A stretch of 60,175 nucleotides of DNA. It comes from Planctomycetota bacterium. Its GTDB lineage: Bacteria > Planctomycetota > PLA2 > JAEUHO01. The position numbers and the translations under genes were made by a program. A model generated the notes under the pieces. The model saw only the letters and a list, made by a program, of their open reading frames with translations. It ran no database searches and had not been told where the DNA came from. The first letter of the stretch is position 1. The number at the start of each line of letters is the position of its first letter. Positions 1-8,715 of this stretch are shown here, piece after piece. The stretch covers positions 1 to 60,175 of the forward strand of contig JADZCA010000045.1 in the NCBI GenBank assembly GCA_020851795.1, read 5' to 3'.

Positions 1-316
1 ATACGTGAGCTGGGTTCAGACCGGCGTGAGCCAGGTCGGTCCCTATCTGTCGTGGGTGTAGGAGGATTGAGGAGACGTGACCCTAGTACGAGAGGATTGG
101 GTCGCACCGACCTCTGGTGTGCCGGTTGTCGCGCTAGCGGCAGTGCCGGGTAGCTATGTCGGGACAGGAGAAACGCTGAAAGCATATAAGCGTGAAGCCA
201 ACTCCGAAACGAGTCCTCCCTATCAGGCCCCTTGAAGACCACAAGGTAATAGGCCGGACGTAGAGACGCCGCAAGGCGTGCAGCGGACCGGTACTAATCG
301 GCCGATCGGCTTGACC
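1..316 (+). rRNA. rrl: 23S ribosomal RNA, 3' end (partial)
   Basis: This is the 3' part of the large-subunit rRNA; its 5' part lies outside the window. The sarcin-ricin loop AGTACGAGAGGA is at 85-96. The conserved GGTACTAATCG just before the 3' terminus is near 280-291. The exact 3' end (about 316) is set by analogy to the E. coli terminus. Downstream, TTTCTCT and AGAGAAA arms (about 319-377) can pair across the terminus as a processing stem. Confidence 0.97.
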
Positions 317-458
317 ACTTTCTCTCCCCGCCCGGTGTCTGCGTTCACGCAGGCCGGGAGCGAGAGAAACCGCGAGACCGCGCTGCGCTCTGCAGCGCGT
401 CACCCTCTGCGCTGTGAACGTGCAAGGTTCCTTGCAGAGCCCCTGATCCCATCTTTTT

Positions 459-568
459 GCCCGGTGCCCATACCCGCGGGGTCCCACCCGATCCCATTCC
501 GAACTCGGCCGTTAAGCCCGCGGGGCCGATGATACTGTCACAAGCGGGAAAGTAGGTCAGTGCCGGGC
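459..568 (+). rRNA. rrf: 5S ribosomal RNA
   Basis: The segment begins GCCCGGTGCC and ends GTGCCGGGC, so its ends form the helix I stem. It contains the conserved ATCCCATTCCGAACTCGG loop region at about 490-508. At 110 nt it is shorter than the usual 115-120 nt bacterial 5S. Short 5S rRNAs of about 109-111 nt have been described for planctomycetes, which fits the suggested host. It lies about 140 nt downstream of the 23S end, in normal rRNA operon order. Confidence 0.95.
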
Positions 569-580
569 GTTTCCCATTCG

Positions 581-620
581 AAGGCCCGCGGAGGATCCTC
601 CTCCGCGGGCCTTCTTCGTT
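581..620 (+). terminator. rRNA operon terminator hairpin
   Basis: A perfect 15-bp stem (581-595 with 599-613, loop TCC) begins 12 nt after the 5S rRNA and is followed by a weakly T-rich tail (CTTCGTTT). The position and strength suggest that the rRNA transcript ends here, which makes the downstream tRNAs a separate unit. Confidence 0.8.
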
Positions 621-890
621 TCCCGACGGCGCCGCCGACGGAGCCGTCGCGCGGTCGCGGCGCGTGGAGCCGGCGTGTCCGCGTTCCCTCGCCCCCGTGC
701 GCCCGGTCCTCCGGACGTGCGGTCGTCGGTCCCCCTTGAGCGTCCCGTCGGCCCCAGCCTTCCCGAGGTCCGCCTCGTGCGAGACCCCGCCCGAGGGTCC
801 GTGGGCGAGCCGCGACGGTCTCCCGGTCCGCGGGTTCGCGCCACGGGTTGGCGATGCCCGTCCCCTCCGCGCCGTCCGTGGCGTCGGCGC
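621..890. other. intergenic stretch with no recognised gene
   Basis: Open frames exist on both strands but are arginine/proline-rich, lack ribosome binding sites and resemble no family known to me. I see only GC-rich spacer between the rRNA terminator and the tRNA promoter. Confidence 0.6.
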
Positions 891-918
891 TTGACCCGAC
901 CCCCGCGCGCCGTAGACT
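891..918 (+). promoter_or_regulatory. promoter of the tRNA-Ile/tRNA-Ala unit
   Basis: TTGACC (891-896) and TAGACT (913-918) are separated by 16 nt, a good sigma-70-type match. The -10 box ends 18 nt before the first base of tRNA-Ile. Confidence 0.65.
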
Positions 919-936
919 CCCGCGTCGCGCCGGACC

Positions 937-1013
937 GGGCGCATAGCTCAGTTGGCTAGAGCGCCGCTCTGATAAGGCGGAGGTCCTTGGTTCGAGTCCA
1001 AGTGCGCCCACCA
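937..1013 (+). tRNA. tRNA-Ile (anticodon GAT)
   Basis: This is a 77-nt cloverleaf with encoded CCA. The acceptor GGGCGCA pairs with TGCGCCC, the discriminator is A, and anticodon GAT lies at 971-973 in loop CTGATAA. It is transcribed from the promoter at 891-918 together with tRNA-Ala. In many bacteria this pair sits in the 16S-23S spacer; here it follows the 5S gene and its terminator. Confidence 0.95.
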
Positions 1014-1060
1014 TGTCCGGTCGCGTGCGCGAGCGTGGGGGCCTCGGGCCCCCGGGGCCC

Positions 1061-1136
1061 GGGGGTGTAGCTCAGTTGGTAGAGCACCGCCTTTGCAAGG
1101 CGGGGGTCGCCGGTTCGAGTCCGACCACCTCCACCA
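1061..1136 (+). tRNA. tRNA-Ala (anticodon TGC)
   Basis: This is a 76-nt cloverleaf with encoded CCA and anticodon TGC at 1094-1096. The acceptor stem contains a G3:T70 pair (1063/1130), the alanine identity element. The T stem has one C-A mismatch (1110/1124) but is otherwise regular. It lies 47 nt downstream of tRNA-Ile, probably on the same transcript. Confidence 0.94.
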
Positions 1137-1177
1137 CCCCACGAAGCCGCCGGACGACGTAGGCTGGGTGCGTCGTC

Positions 1178-1196
1178 CAAGGACGTTGGAGGTCCT
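1178..1196 (+). promoter_or_regulatory. small hairpin enclosing a ribosome binding site
   Basis: AAGGAC (1178-1183) and GTCCTT (1191-1196) can pair, placing most of the Shine-Dalgarno GGAGG (1187-1191) in the loop, just before the start at 1200. The stem is only 6 bp and may be fortuitous. Confidence 0.3.
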
Positions 1197-1199
1197 TCC

Positions 1200-1637
1200 A
1201 TGCGGCGTCTCCTCGCTTGGGTCGCGGCGGCGGTCCTGCTCGCGCTCGGGGTCGGCGGCGTGTCCGCCGGCATCGAGGAGATCGACTACGCGCGCTACGA
1301 CGCTCGCGTCACCGACAGCAAGGGGGTCTCGACCGACCTCAAGGACTTCGGCTACGCCACCGGCGCCAACATCCTGATGGCGATCCGGGGCGAGGCGGAC
1401 GTCGAGATCCCGTTCCGCCTGATCCGCACGATCGACATCGGCGCGTACGTGCCCGAGGAGCGTCGTTCGCCCTGCACGGTCACGTTGCGCACCGGGCGCA
1501 CGGTGGCGCTCGAGGTCGATGCGGTCGAGGGCGACCGCCTCCTGCGCGGCAAGGCCGAGTTCGGCGAGTTCCGCATTCGCATGGGCCGGGTGCGTCGTCT
1601 CGAGCTCGTCGCGCTGTCGCACCTGACGCCGGAGTGA
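1200..1637 (+). CDS. small secreted protein of unknown function
   Basis: The product is 145 residues with an N-terminal signal peptide: MRR, then a hydrophobic run to about residue 22 ending in an Ala/Gly-rich cleavage region. The mature part is mixed alpha/beta with no motif I recognise. The start is supported by GGAGG eight bases upstream. It sits alone between the tRNA unit and nadB. High GC at third codon positions supports real coding. Export to the periplasm is inferred; function is unknown. Confidence 0.75.
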   Translation: MRRLLAWVAAAVLLALGVGGVSAGIEEIDYARYDARVTDSKGVSTDLKDFGYATGANILMAIRGEADVEIPFRLIRTIDIGAYVPEERRSPCTVTLRTGRTVALEVDAVEGDRLLRGKAEFGEFRIRMGRVRRLELVALSHLTPE

Positions 1638-1691
1638 CGCGGGCCCGACGCCGGGGTGGCGCGTTCGTCCCGGCGCCCGACGCCGTCCGGG

Positions 1692-1697
1692 TATCCT
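1692..1697 (+). promoter_or_regulatory. -10-like box TATCCT upstream of nadB
   Basis: TATCCT ends 10 nt before the nadB GTG, so transcription would begin within a few bases of the start codon. No clear -35 or Shine-Dalgarno was seen. Confidence 0.4.
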
Positions 1698-1707
1698 CGG
1701 TGCGATC

Positions 1708-3357
1708 GTGGACGACGGCCCGCGCTACCTCCTCGCGTTCGACACGTTCCGCCAGCCCCACCTGCTGACCGACGTGCTCGTCGTCGGGGCGGGGGTCGCG
1801 GGCTACTCGGCAGCACTCGCGGCCGCGGAGCGAGGCGCTCGCGTGCTCCTCGTCACCAAGGGGGACCTCGACGCGAGCAACACGGGTTGGGCTCAGGGCG
1901 GCGTCGCCGCCGTGACCAGCGGCCGTCCCGAGGCGTTCGCGTCGCACGTGCACGACACGCTCGACGTGGGCCAGGGCCTGTGCGACGCCGACGTCGTCAA
2001 GGCGGTCGTCGAGGGCGCCCCGCGCCGGATCGAGGACCTCGTCCGCCGGGGCGCCCGGTTCGACGGGGACCCCGGGTCGCCCGCGCTCGCCCTCGAGGGC
2101 GGGCACTCCGAGCCGCGCGTGCTCCACGCCCGCGGGGACGCGACCGGGGCGGAGATCCGCGACACGCTGCGACGCGCGGCGGAGTCCTCGCCTGCGATCG
2201 ACCTGCTCCCCAAGACGTTCCTGGTGGACCTCCTCACCGACGACGACGGGCGCTGCCGCGGTGCGCTCGTCGTCACGCCCGAGGGCCTGCGCTCCGTCTG
2301 GGCCGGCGCCGTCGTGCTCGCCACCGGCGGGTACGCGCAGGTGTTCCGCGAGAGCACCAACGTCCCCGGCGCCACCGGCGACGGCGTCGCCGCGGCGCTG
2401 CGGGCGGGCGCGGTCCTGCGCGACCTCGAGTTCGTGCAGTTCCACCCGACGACGCTCTACCTCGCCGGCGTGCCGCGCATCCTGATCTCCGAAGCCGTCC
2501 GCGGCGAGGGTGCCCACCTCGTCGACGACCAAGGTCGGCGTTTCGCGCAGGAGTCCGACCCGCGCGGCGAGCTGGCCCCGCGCGACGTCGTCTCGCGGGC
2601 GATCCTGCGCCAGCTCGCCAAGCCCGACGTGCAGGGCGTCTACCTCGACATGACGAGGCTCGGCGCGCGGGCCGTCACGCGCTTCCCCGGCATCGTGGCC
2701 GCCTGCCGCGCCCACGGGCTCGACCCGACGCGCGACCTCGTGCCCGTGCGCCCCGCCGCGCACTACACGATCGGCGGCGTCTCGGTGGACCTCGACGGAC
2801 GCAGCTCGGTGCCCGGGCTCTTCGCCGCCGGCGAGGTGTCGGCGAGCGGGCTGCACGGGGCGAACCGCCTCGCGTCGAACTCGTTGCTCGAAGGCCTCGT
2901 GCTCGGCGAGCGTGCCGGGCTCGCCGCCGCGGCCGCGGCGGGACGCGAGCTGCCTCGGGCGCTGCACCTGCGCGGCGCGGGCACCGGCGCGGACCCGCGC
3001 GGCAACCTCGACGACGAGGACCTGCGCGCGTCGCTGCGCGCGCTGCTCTGGCGCATGGTCGGCATCGAGCGGCACGGCGGCGCGCTGACCGGTGCCGTCG
3101 CGGCGGTGGGGGGCTGGGAGGGCTTCGCCCGGCGCGTCGGCGCCGACTCGGTCGAACGGCTCGTGCTGCTCGACATGCTGGCCGTGGCCCGGCGCGTCGC
3201 CGAGGCCGCGCTCCTGCGCGAGGAGAGCCGCGGCACCCACTTCCGCCGTGACTTCCCGCAGCGCGACGACGCGCTCTGGCGCTGCCACCTGCTCCACCGC
3301 ACGGGCCAGCCCGTGTGGAAGGCGCCGGCGGCGGAGCCGACGGGGGACCGGCGATGA
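1708..3357 (+). CDS. nadB: L-aspartate oxidase NadB
   Basis: NadB is an FAD enzyme that oxidises L-aspartate to iminoaspartate, the first step of de novo NAD synthesis in the cytoplasm. The product has 549 residues, normal for the family. The N-terminal Rossmann motif GAGVAG is near residue 27. NTGWAQGG, HSEPRVLHARGDATG and HYTIGG follow in family order, and the C-terminal helical domain is present. The GTG start has no Shine-Dalgarno but is preceded by a -10-like box. The stop overlaps the hflX start (ATGA), so the two are translationally coupled. Succinate dehydrogenase/fumarate reductase flavoproteins are relatives, but the motifs and length favour NadB. nadD lies far away at 30880. Confidence 0.93.
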   Translation: MDDGPRYLLAFDTFRQPHLLTDVLVVGAGVAGYSAALAAAERGARVLLVTKGDLDASNTGWAQGGVAAVTSGRPEAFASHVHDTLDVGQGLCDADVVKAVVEGAPRRIEDLVRRGARFDGDPGSPALALEGGHSEPRVLHARGDATGAEIRDTLRRAAESSPAIDLLPKTFLVDLLTDDDGRCRGALVVTPEGLRSVWAGAVVLATGGYAQVFRESTNVPGATGDGVAAALRAGAVLRDLEFVQFHPTTLYLAGVPRILISEAVRGEGAHLVDDQGRRFAQESDPRGELAPRDVVSRAILRQLAKPDVQGVYLDMTRLGARAVTRFPGIVAACRAHGLDPTRDLVPVRPAAHYTIGGVSVDLDGRSSVPGLFAAGEVSASGLHGANRLASNSLLEGLVLGERAGLAAAAAAGRELPRALHLRGAGTGADPRGNLDDEDLRASLRALLWRMVGIERHGGALTGAVAAVGGWEGFARRVGADSVERLVLLDMLAVARRVAEAALLREESRGTHFRRDFPQRDDALWRCHLLHRTGQPVWKAPAAEPTGDRR

Positions 3358-4697
3358 GGGTCGACTCGACGCCCCGCCGGCGGCGCGAGCGCGCCGTCCT
3401 GCTCGGCCTGCAGCTGCCGAGGGACCCCACGAGCTACGACGCGCCGCTCGAGGAGCTCGCGCGCCTCTCCGACACCGCGGGCGTCGAGGTCGTCGAGCGC
3501 GTGGTGCAGCGCCGGCCCAAGCCCGACGCGGCCACGTGGGTGGGCTCGGGCAAGGCGGAGGAGGTCGGTGCGCTGGCGAAGTCGCTCGGCGCCGACCTCG
3601 TCATCGTCGACCACGACCTGTCGCCGAGCCAGTCGCGCAACCTCGAGAAGCTGACGGGTGTGCGCGTCGTGGACCGCACCGAGCTGATCCTCGACATCTT
3701 CGCGACCCGCGCGCGCACCGCGGAGTCGCGGGCGCAGGTCGAGCTCGCGCAGATGGAGTACTCGCTCCCGCGGCTCAAGCGCCTGTGGACCCACCTCAAC
3801 CGCGAGACGGCGTCCGGGCAGGCCGGCGTCGGCATGCGCGGTCCCGGCGAGCGTCAGCTCGAGATCGACCGCCGGCTCGTGCGCCTGCGCATCCGCGACC
3901 TGACCCGCGAGCTCGAGGAGATGCACGCCCGCCGCCTGCAGCGCGTCGAGGCGCGCGACCGGCTCTTCACCGTGGCCCTCGTCGGCTACACGAACGCGGG
4001 CAAGAGCACCCTGATGCGGCGCCTGACCGGCGCCGACGTGCTCGTCGAGGACCGGCTCTTCGCCACGCTCGACACGACGACGCGCGCGTGGGACCTCAAG
4101 CCCGGCCGTCGGGTGTTCCTCTCCGACACCGTCGGCTTCATCCGCAACCTGCCGCACCGCCTCGTCGCGTCGTTCCTCTCGACGCTCGAGGAGGCGCGCC
4201 GCGCCGACCTGCTGCTCCACGTGGTCGACGCGGGCGACCCGGACGCCCTCGCCCACGTCGCGGTGGTCGAGGCGACGCTCTCCGAGATCGGTGCGGGGGC
4301 CGTGCCGCGGCTGATGGTCCTCAACCAGGTGGACCGCGTCCGCGAGCCGCTCGCGCTGCGCGTGCTGCGCGACCGCCTCCCCGACGCCGTCGAGGTGTCG
4401 GCCGTCACGGGCGCCGGCGTGGACGGGCTCACCGACCACGTGCTCGAGCACGTGCTGCGGCGTGCGCTCGACGTCGTCGTCGAGACTGACGCGGGCAACG
4501 GACGTCTCCTCGCCCGCCTGCGCGAGTGGGGGGACGTCGCCTCGGTCGCCTACGAGGGCGCCCGTGCGCGGGTCGCGGTCCGCCTCGCGGCGCGCCACTT
4601 CGCGCCGGTGCGCCGCGACGGCGGCACGGTCCTCGACGCCGTGACGGGGCAGGAGATCCCGCCCGAGCGCGAGCCCTGGGCGCCGGCCGGGGGCTGA
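3354..4697 (+). CDS. hflX: ribosome-associated GTPase HflX
   Basis: HflX is a GTPase that binds the large ribosomal subunit and helps rescue or recycle ribosomes under stress. The product has 447 residues. The HflX N-terminal domain is residues 1-190 and includes the glycine-rich GMRGPGERQLE. The G domain follows: GYTNAGKST (G1, near 210), DTVGF (G3), NQVD (G4). A short C-terminal domain ends the protein. The ATG start overlaps the nadB stop by four bases; a longer in-frame start at 3315 lies inside nadB and would add a low-complexity leader, so it was rejected. Confidence 0.94.
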   Translation: MRVDSTPRRRRERAVLLGLQLPRDPTSYDAPLEELARLSDTAGVEVVERVVQRRPKPDAATWVGSGKAEEVGALAKSLGADLVIVDHDLSPSQSRNLEKLTGVRVVDRTELILDIFATRARTAESRAQVELAQMEYSLPRLKRLWTHLNRETASGQAGVGMRGPGERQLEIDRRLVRLRIRDLTRELEEMHARRLQRVEARDRLFTVALVGYTNAGKSTLMRRLTGADVLVEDRLFATLDTTTRAWDLKPGRRVFLSDTVGFIRNLPHRLVASFLSTLEEARRADLLLHVVDAGDPDALAHVAVVEATLSEIGAGAVPRLMVLNQVDRVREPLALRVLRDRLPDAVEVSAVTGAGVDGLTDHVLEHVLRRALDVVVETDAGNGRLLARLREWGDVASVAYEGARARVAVRLAARHFAPVRRDGGTVLDAVTGQEIPPEREPWAPAGG

Positions 4698-4789
4698 CCG
4701 GGGCCCGCGTCGCGCGCGCACCCGCCCGGCTCCCGCCGGTCGCGTCGGGATTGGCGGGTCGCGGCCTGCGGCCCCGCCCGGAACGGAGC

Positions 4790-4819
4790 GGGGCCCGCGA
4801 CGTCGCCGCCGCGGGCCCC
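4790..4819. terminator. bidirectional GC-rich hairpin between hflX and secDF
   Basis: Perfect 10-bp arms GGGGCCCGCG (4790-4799) and CGCGGGCCCC (4810-4819) with a 10-nt loop lie between convergent genes. There is no T tract on either side, so it is either an intrinsic terminator of the GC-rich type or an mRNA 3' end stabiliser. Confidence 0.45.
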
Positions 4820-4848
4820 GGCAGTCGTCCCAGTCCGGCTGTCTCGGG

Positions 4849-7800
4849 TCAGGCCGGCGCGGTGCCCGGCTTGGGCCCCTTCGCCGGAGGGGCCGGCGGC
4901 GCCTTGTCGCCCGCGTCGGGCGCGGGGGCCCGCTTGGCGTCCTCGGCCGCCGCCGCGCGCCGGGCCGCCTCGGCCGCGGCCTCGGGGTCGTCGCGGAACG
5001 ACCACGGCACGACCATGACCGCCCCCGCGACCAGCGCGTAGGCGGAGAACCCGACGGCCCACAGCAGCCACAGGCCCAGCGTGGCGAGCAGCGGCGTCAT
5101 GAGCAGACCCCAGAAGACGCCCAGCCAGACGTCCTTCATCACCGCCACGGCGATCGTGACGAGCACCGCCAGCCCGATGAGGGCGTAGCCCCACGGCTTG
5201 CGCGCCGGCCACGTCGCGGCCCACAGGCGCGGGCGGAAGCGGCGGACCTGCTGCCAGAACCACGGCAGGAACAGGAGGAGCGGCGCCGCGATGCCGATCG
5301 TCGAGTACGCACCGACGATCGTGCCGGCGAGCAGCGTGAACGAGATGCCCTCGAGCAGGCTGCGCTGGCCGACGTTGACCGCGAAGAGCACGACGAGGGT
5401 GAGGAACACGGTCAGCGACGTGCGGATCGTGCGCGCGAGCGTCTGGTTGACCGCGTCGTCGATCATCTTCGTCGAGACGCTGGGTGCCTTGCCGCGCAGC
5501 TCTCGGATGCGGTCGAAGGTGACGACGGTGTCGTTGACCGAGTAGCCGACGATCGTGAGGAACGCGGCCATCAGCCCCATGTTGATCTTGGCGTCCACGA
5601 GGCCGAGGTTGTCCACGAGGCAGACGACGCCGAGCGCGATCGTCACGTCGTGGACGAGGCAGAGCACCGACGCGAAGCCCATCGCGTAGGAGCGGAACCG
5701 GAACGCCACGTAGATCACGATCGCGACGAACGACAGGAGCAGCGCCAGCAGGGCGTCGTTGCGCATGCGCTTGGCGACGCCGGGGCCGACGAGGTCGTTG
5801 ACCGGGAACGGGTCGGCGAGCACCACGCCGTCGGCCGCGGCGCGGGCGACGCCCGCGTCCTGCAGCGCCGAGCGGAAGTCGGCCCCCGACAGGAACTCGC
5901 GCAGGTCGGTGACGAGCGTCTCGGGTACGTCCTCGGCGGCCTTGCCGTCGCTGGCGCGCACGCTCTTCCACGCGACCTCGAACACCTTCGCCTCGCCGCC
6001 CTCGGCCGAGCCGCCGTCGCGGACCTCGACCGTGCGGTTCAGGCGGCTCGCCGGCAGCGCGGAGCGCGCGCGGCCGTCGCCGCCCGGGTCGAAGTAGGGC
6101 ATGCGGGCGAAGGCCTTCTTCATCACCTCCGCCGTGAGCCCGCGTGCGGGGTCCTCGATCGCGACCTTGAGGCGCAGCGCCCCGTCCATCGCCTTCCACG
6201 GGTCCGCGTCCCCGCTGGCCTTGTAGGGTGCGGGACGCTCGACGACCCACGACGGGATCAGGTGCTCCTTGAGCGCCGCCGCGACGTAGGCCTGGAACGC
6301 GTCGAGCTGCTCGGACGCGCTGAGCGTGTCGCCGCCGCCCTCGACGGCGAGCGGGTGGCGGATCTCGACCCAACGGCCCTCGGAGCGGACCGTGACGACC
6401 TCCGCGGACGTGTACGGGCCGACCTTGACGTTGCGCATCTCCCCGGAGCCGGTGGGGGCCCCGGCCTTGGGGATCCGCACCTCACGCGCGCCGCCGTCGA
6501 GCGCCGTCTTGACCTGGTCGACGGTGACCACGTCGTTGAACCGCGCCTGCACCTTCATGCCGCCCGTGAAGTCGATGTCGTAGACCGACTGCGCCGGCGA
6601 CCCGAAGAAGGTCACGAGCGAGACGACCATGACCGCGACCGACGCGGGGATGAAGACGCGCCGCAGCTTCATCCACGAGACGCCGGGCACGCGCGCCTCG
6701 CCGAGCATGCGCACCGTCTTCGCGCCGGCGCGCACCCACCACTCGAAGAACGTCCGCGCGACGAACACCGCCGTGAACATCGACGCGAGCAGGCCGAGCG
6801 TCAGGGTGACGGCGAAGCCCTGGATGGCGCCGGTGCCGAACACGTAGAGGAAGGCGGCGGTCAGGAACGTCGTGACGTTGGAGTCCACGATCGTCGTGAA
6901 CGCGCGGTCGAAGCCCTCCGCGACCGCCTGTGCGACCGTGCGTCCTCGCTTGAGCTCCTCGCGGATGCGCTCGAACACGAGGATGTTGGCGTCCACCGCC
7001 ATGCCGAGCGTGAGCACGATGCCCGCGATGCCCGGCAGCGTCAGCGTCGAGCGCAGGAACGCCATCGCGCCCACGAGCAGCACGAGGTTGAGCAGCAGCG
7101 CGACGTCGGCGATCACGCCGGCGAGGAAGTAGTAGACCGCCATGTAGGCGAGCACGAGCAGGAAGGCGAGCACCGTGGAGAGCAGGCCGCGGCGCACCGC
7201 CTCGCCGGCGAGCGTCGGGCCGACGCGGCTCTTCGCCTCGAAGCGCGGCGTCACCTTGAGGCTGCCCGACTGCAGCGTCGCGATCAGGTTCTGCTGGCGC
7301 TCGACCGTCTCGCGGTAGGCCTCGGCCGACCCCGTGACGCCGCCGCCCCCGCGGCCGCCGAGCGAGATCACGACCGAGTCCTCGAGCGGGCTGTTGATGA
7401 TCGGGGCCGAGTCGTACTGGCCGTTGAGCACGATCGCCATCGGCAGGCCGACGTTCTTGCCCGTCCACTCGCGGAACACGCGGTGGTAGTCCACCTTGAC
7501 GTCGAAGTGCACGCCCGGCTGGCCGTAGCGGTCGGAACCGGCGCGGATGTTGGAGAGGATGTCGCCCGTCAGGTCGTCGGACTTCGACGTCGGCTCCTCG
7601 AGCACGACGAAGTCGGCCACCGTCGAAGGCGGCGCGGCGTTGGCGCCGCGGTAGCGGGGGACGAGGCGGTAGCGACGGTCGAGCGGCTCGTAGGCGCTGC
7701 CGCTGTCGCGCGCCGCCTTCCAGCGCGTCACCTCGCGCTCCTTGAAGGTGCGGAAGCCCTCGGCCGTCGCCTCGAACTTGTCGGCGTCGCCGCCGGGGCC

Positions 7801-8271
7801 CTGCGCGCCCATCCAGACCTGGTTGCGGGTGCGCGTCTCGCCGTTCTCGCCCTCGAAGCTGCCGTACTCGGGCTGCACCTCGATGCGGAACTGCAGGACG
7901 CCGATGGCCTCGACGACCTTCTGGATCGCCTCGGCGTCCACCTCGGCGGGCACCGAGATCTCGAAGCGGTTCTCGCCCAGCGAGGTCAGGTTGACCTCGG
8001 CGAGGCCGTACTTGTTGATGCGCTTCTCGAGCAGCTTCAGCGTCGAGCTCACGAGGTCGGTGTCGCTCTCGCCGGCCTTCACCTCGCCGCGGCGACGCGC
8101 CCCCTCGAGGTCGAGCTGGAAGCGCAGCGTCGTGCCGCCGCGCAGGTCCTGGCCGAGCGCCATGCCGAAGGGCTTCTCCGGCGACCGGCTCGTCCAGAAC
8201 GACCACAACGCCGCGCCCACCACGAGCGCGATCAGGAACCACCGCCACGCGATCGACTTCTGCTCCGTCAC
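4849..8271 (-). CDS. secDF: fused protein translocase subunit SecDF
   Basis: SecDF uses the proton gradient to pull proteins across the membrane after SecYEG/SecA. The product has about 1140 residues. The SecD half has TM1 (about 9-27), the QDLRGGT motif, a periplasmic P1 domain, and TMs from about 360 with AVDANILVFERIREE. The SecF half has its first TM near 540, DIDFTGG, then TMs from about 837 with VGYSVNDTVVTFDRIRE. Two features are odd: the loop between SecF TM1 and TM2 is about 270 residues, much longer than usual, and the C-terminus adds two or three hydrophobic segments (about 1023-1090) plus an Ala/Pro-rich tail. GTG at 8271 was chosen because GGAGGGA lies 6 nt upstream; a start at 8301 lacks one. 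It is last in the yajC operon. Confidence 0.93.
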   Translation of the reverse strand: MTEQKSIAWRWFLIALVVGAALWSFWTSRSPEKPFGMALGQDLRGGTTLRFQLDLEGARRRGEVKAGESDTDLVSSTLKLLEKRINKYGLAEVNLTSLGENRFEISVPAEVDAEAIQKVVEAIGVLQFRIEVQPEYGSFEGENGETRTRNQVWMGAQGPGGDADKFEATAEGFRTFKEREVTRWKAARDSGSAYEPLDRRYRLVPRYRGANAAPPSTVADFVVLEEPTSKSDDLTGDILSNIRAGSDRYGQPGVHFDVKVDYHRVFREWTGKNVGLPMAIVLNGQYDSAPIINSPLEDSVVISLGGRGGGGVTGSAEAYRETVERQQNLIATLQSGSLKVTPRFEAKSRVGPTLAGEAVRRGLLSTVLAFLLVLAYMAVYYFLAGVIADVALLLNLVLLVGAMAFLRSTLTLPGIAGIVLTLGMAVDANILVFERIREELKRGRTVAQAVAEGFDRAFTTIVDSNVTTFLTAAFLYVFGTGAIQGFAVTLTLGLLASMFTAVFVARTFFEWWVRAGAKTVRMLGEARVPGVSWMKLRRVFIPASVAVMVVSLVTFFGSPAQSVYDIDFTGGMKVQARFNDVVTVDQVKTALDGGAREVRIPKAGAPTGSGEMRNVKVGPYTSAEVVTVRSEGRWVEIRHPLAVEGGGDTLSASEQLDAFQAYVAAALKEHLIPSWVVERPAPYKASGDADPWKAMDGALRLKVAIEDPARGLTAEVMKKAFARMPYFDPGGDGRARSALPASRLNRTVEVRDGGSAEGGEAKVFEVAWKSVRASDGKAAEDVPETLVTDLREFLSGADFRSALQDAGVARAAADGVVLADPFPVNDLVGPGVAKRMRNDALLALLLSFVAIVIYVAFRFRSYAMGFASVLCLVHDVTIALGVVCLVDNLGLVDAKINMGLMAAFLTIVGYSVNDTVVTFDRIRELRGKAPSVSTKMIDDAVNQTLARTIRTSLTVFLTLVVLFAVNVGQRSLLEGISFTLLAGTIVGAYSTIGIAAPLLLFLPWFWQQVRRFRPRLWAATWPARKPWGYALIGLAVLVTIAVAVMKDVWLGVFWGLLMTPLLATLGLWLLWAVGFSAYALVAGAVMVVPWSFRDDPEAAAEAARRAAAAEDAKRAPAPDAGDKAPPAPPAKGPKPGTAPA

Positions 8272-8382
8272 GACACGTCCCTCCGAAAGCACCGAACTCA
8301 CGCGACATCACGCCGCAGCGCGCACCGACGCGTCACGGCGGGCGGGACGCGGGACCGACGAGGTCCCCGCCCCGCGGTCGCG

Positions 8383-8715
8383 TCAGAGGCGCCGGCACTC
8401 CGCCGCCGCGCGCGGCGCGGACTGGTCGGTCTCGGGTTCGTTCCCGGGCGGGACGCCCGCGTCGCTCCAACCGTTGCACGGGAGCGACGGCGGACGCGCC
8501 GTCACGGGCGTCGCCGGCTCGGCGCGGGGGCCCGCGCCGAGGAGCAGGCGCTGCAGGCCGCCGAGCGCGAGCGTGGACTCCTCGATCGACGGGCCCGACG
8601 AGGGCAGCGTCCCCGCGGCGCCGGCGAGCCAGGACGTCGCCAGCGGCGCGAGGACCGCGAGCAGCGCCAGCGCCACCCGCGCGGCCGGAGGACGGGGGCC
8701 GTCGCGTCGCGTCAC
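8383..8715 (-). CDS. small membrane-anchored protein between yajC and secDF
   Basis: This is a 110-residue product of unknown function. One hydrophobic segment (about residues 13-32) acts as signal anchor or signal peptide. The remainder is Pro/Ala-rich with two cysteines, one near the C-terminus. Its GTG start overlaps the yajC stop (GTGA), which argues for real, coupled translation, and third-position GC is very high. It sits between two Sec accessory genes, so a role at the translocon is possible but unproven. I recognise no family. Confidence 0.6.
   Translation of the reverse strand: MTRRDGPRPPAARVALALLAVLAPLATSWLAGAAGTLPSSGPSIEESTLALGGLQRLLLGAGPRAEPATPVTARPPSLPCNGWSDAGVPPGNEPETDQSAPRAAAECRRL

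Noticed and set aside
664..894. Short plus-strand frames between 5S rRNA and tRNA-Ile
   Set aside because: No ribosome binding site, Pro/Arg-rich content and no family resemblance; they end in or next to the tRNA promoter.
8340..8382. Possible seventh copy of the dispersed repeat (GGCGGGCGGGACGCGGGACC)
   Set aside because: It shares CCGACGAGG with the arms but the rest diverges too much to distinguish from GC-rich chance.
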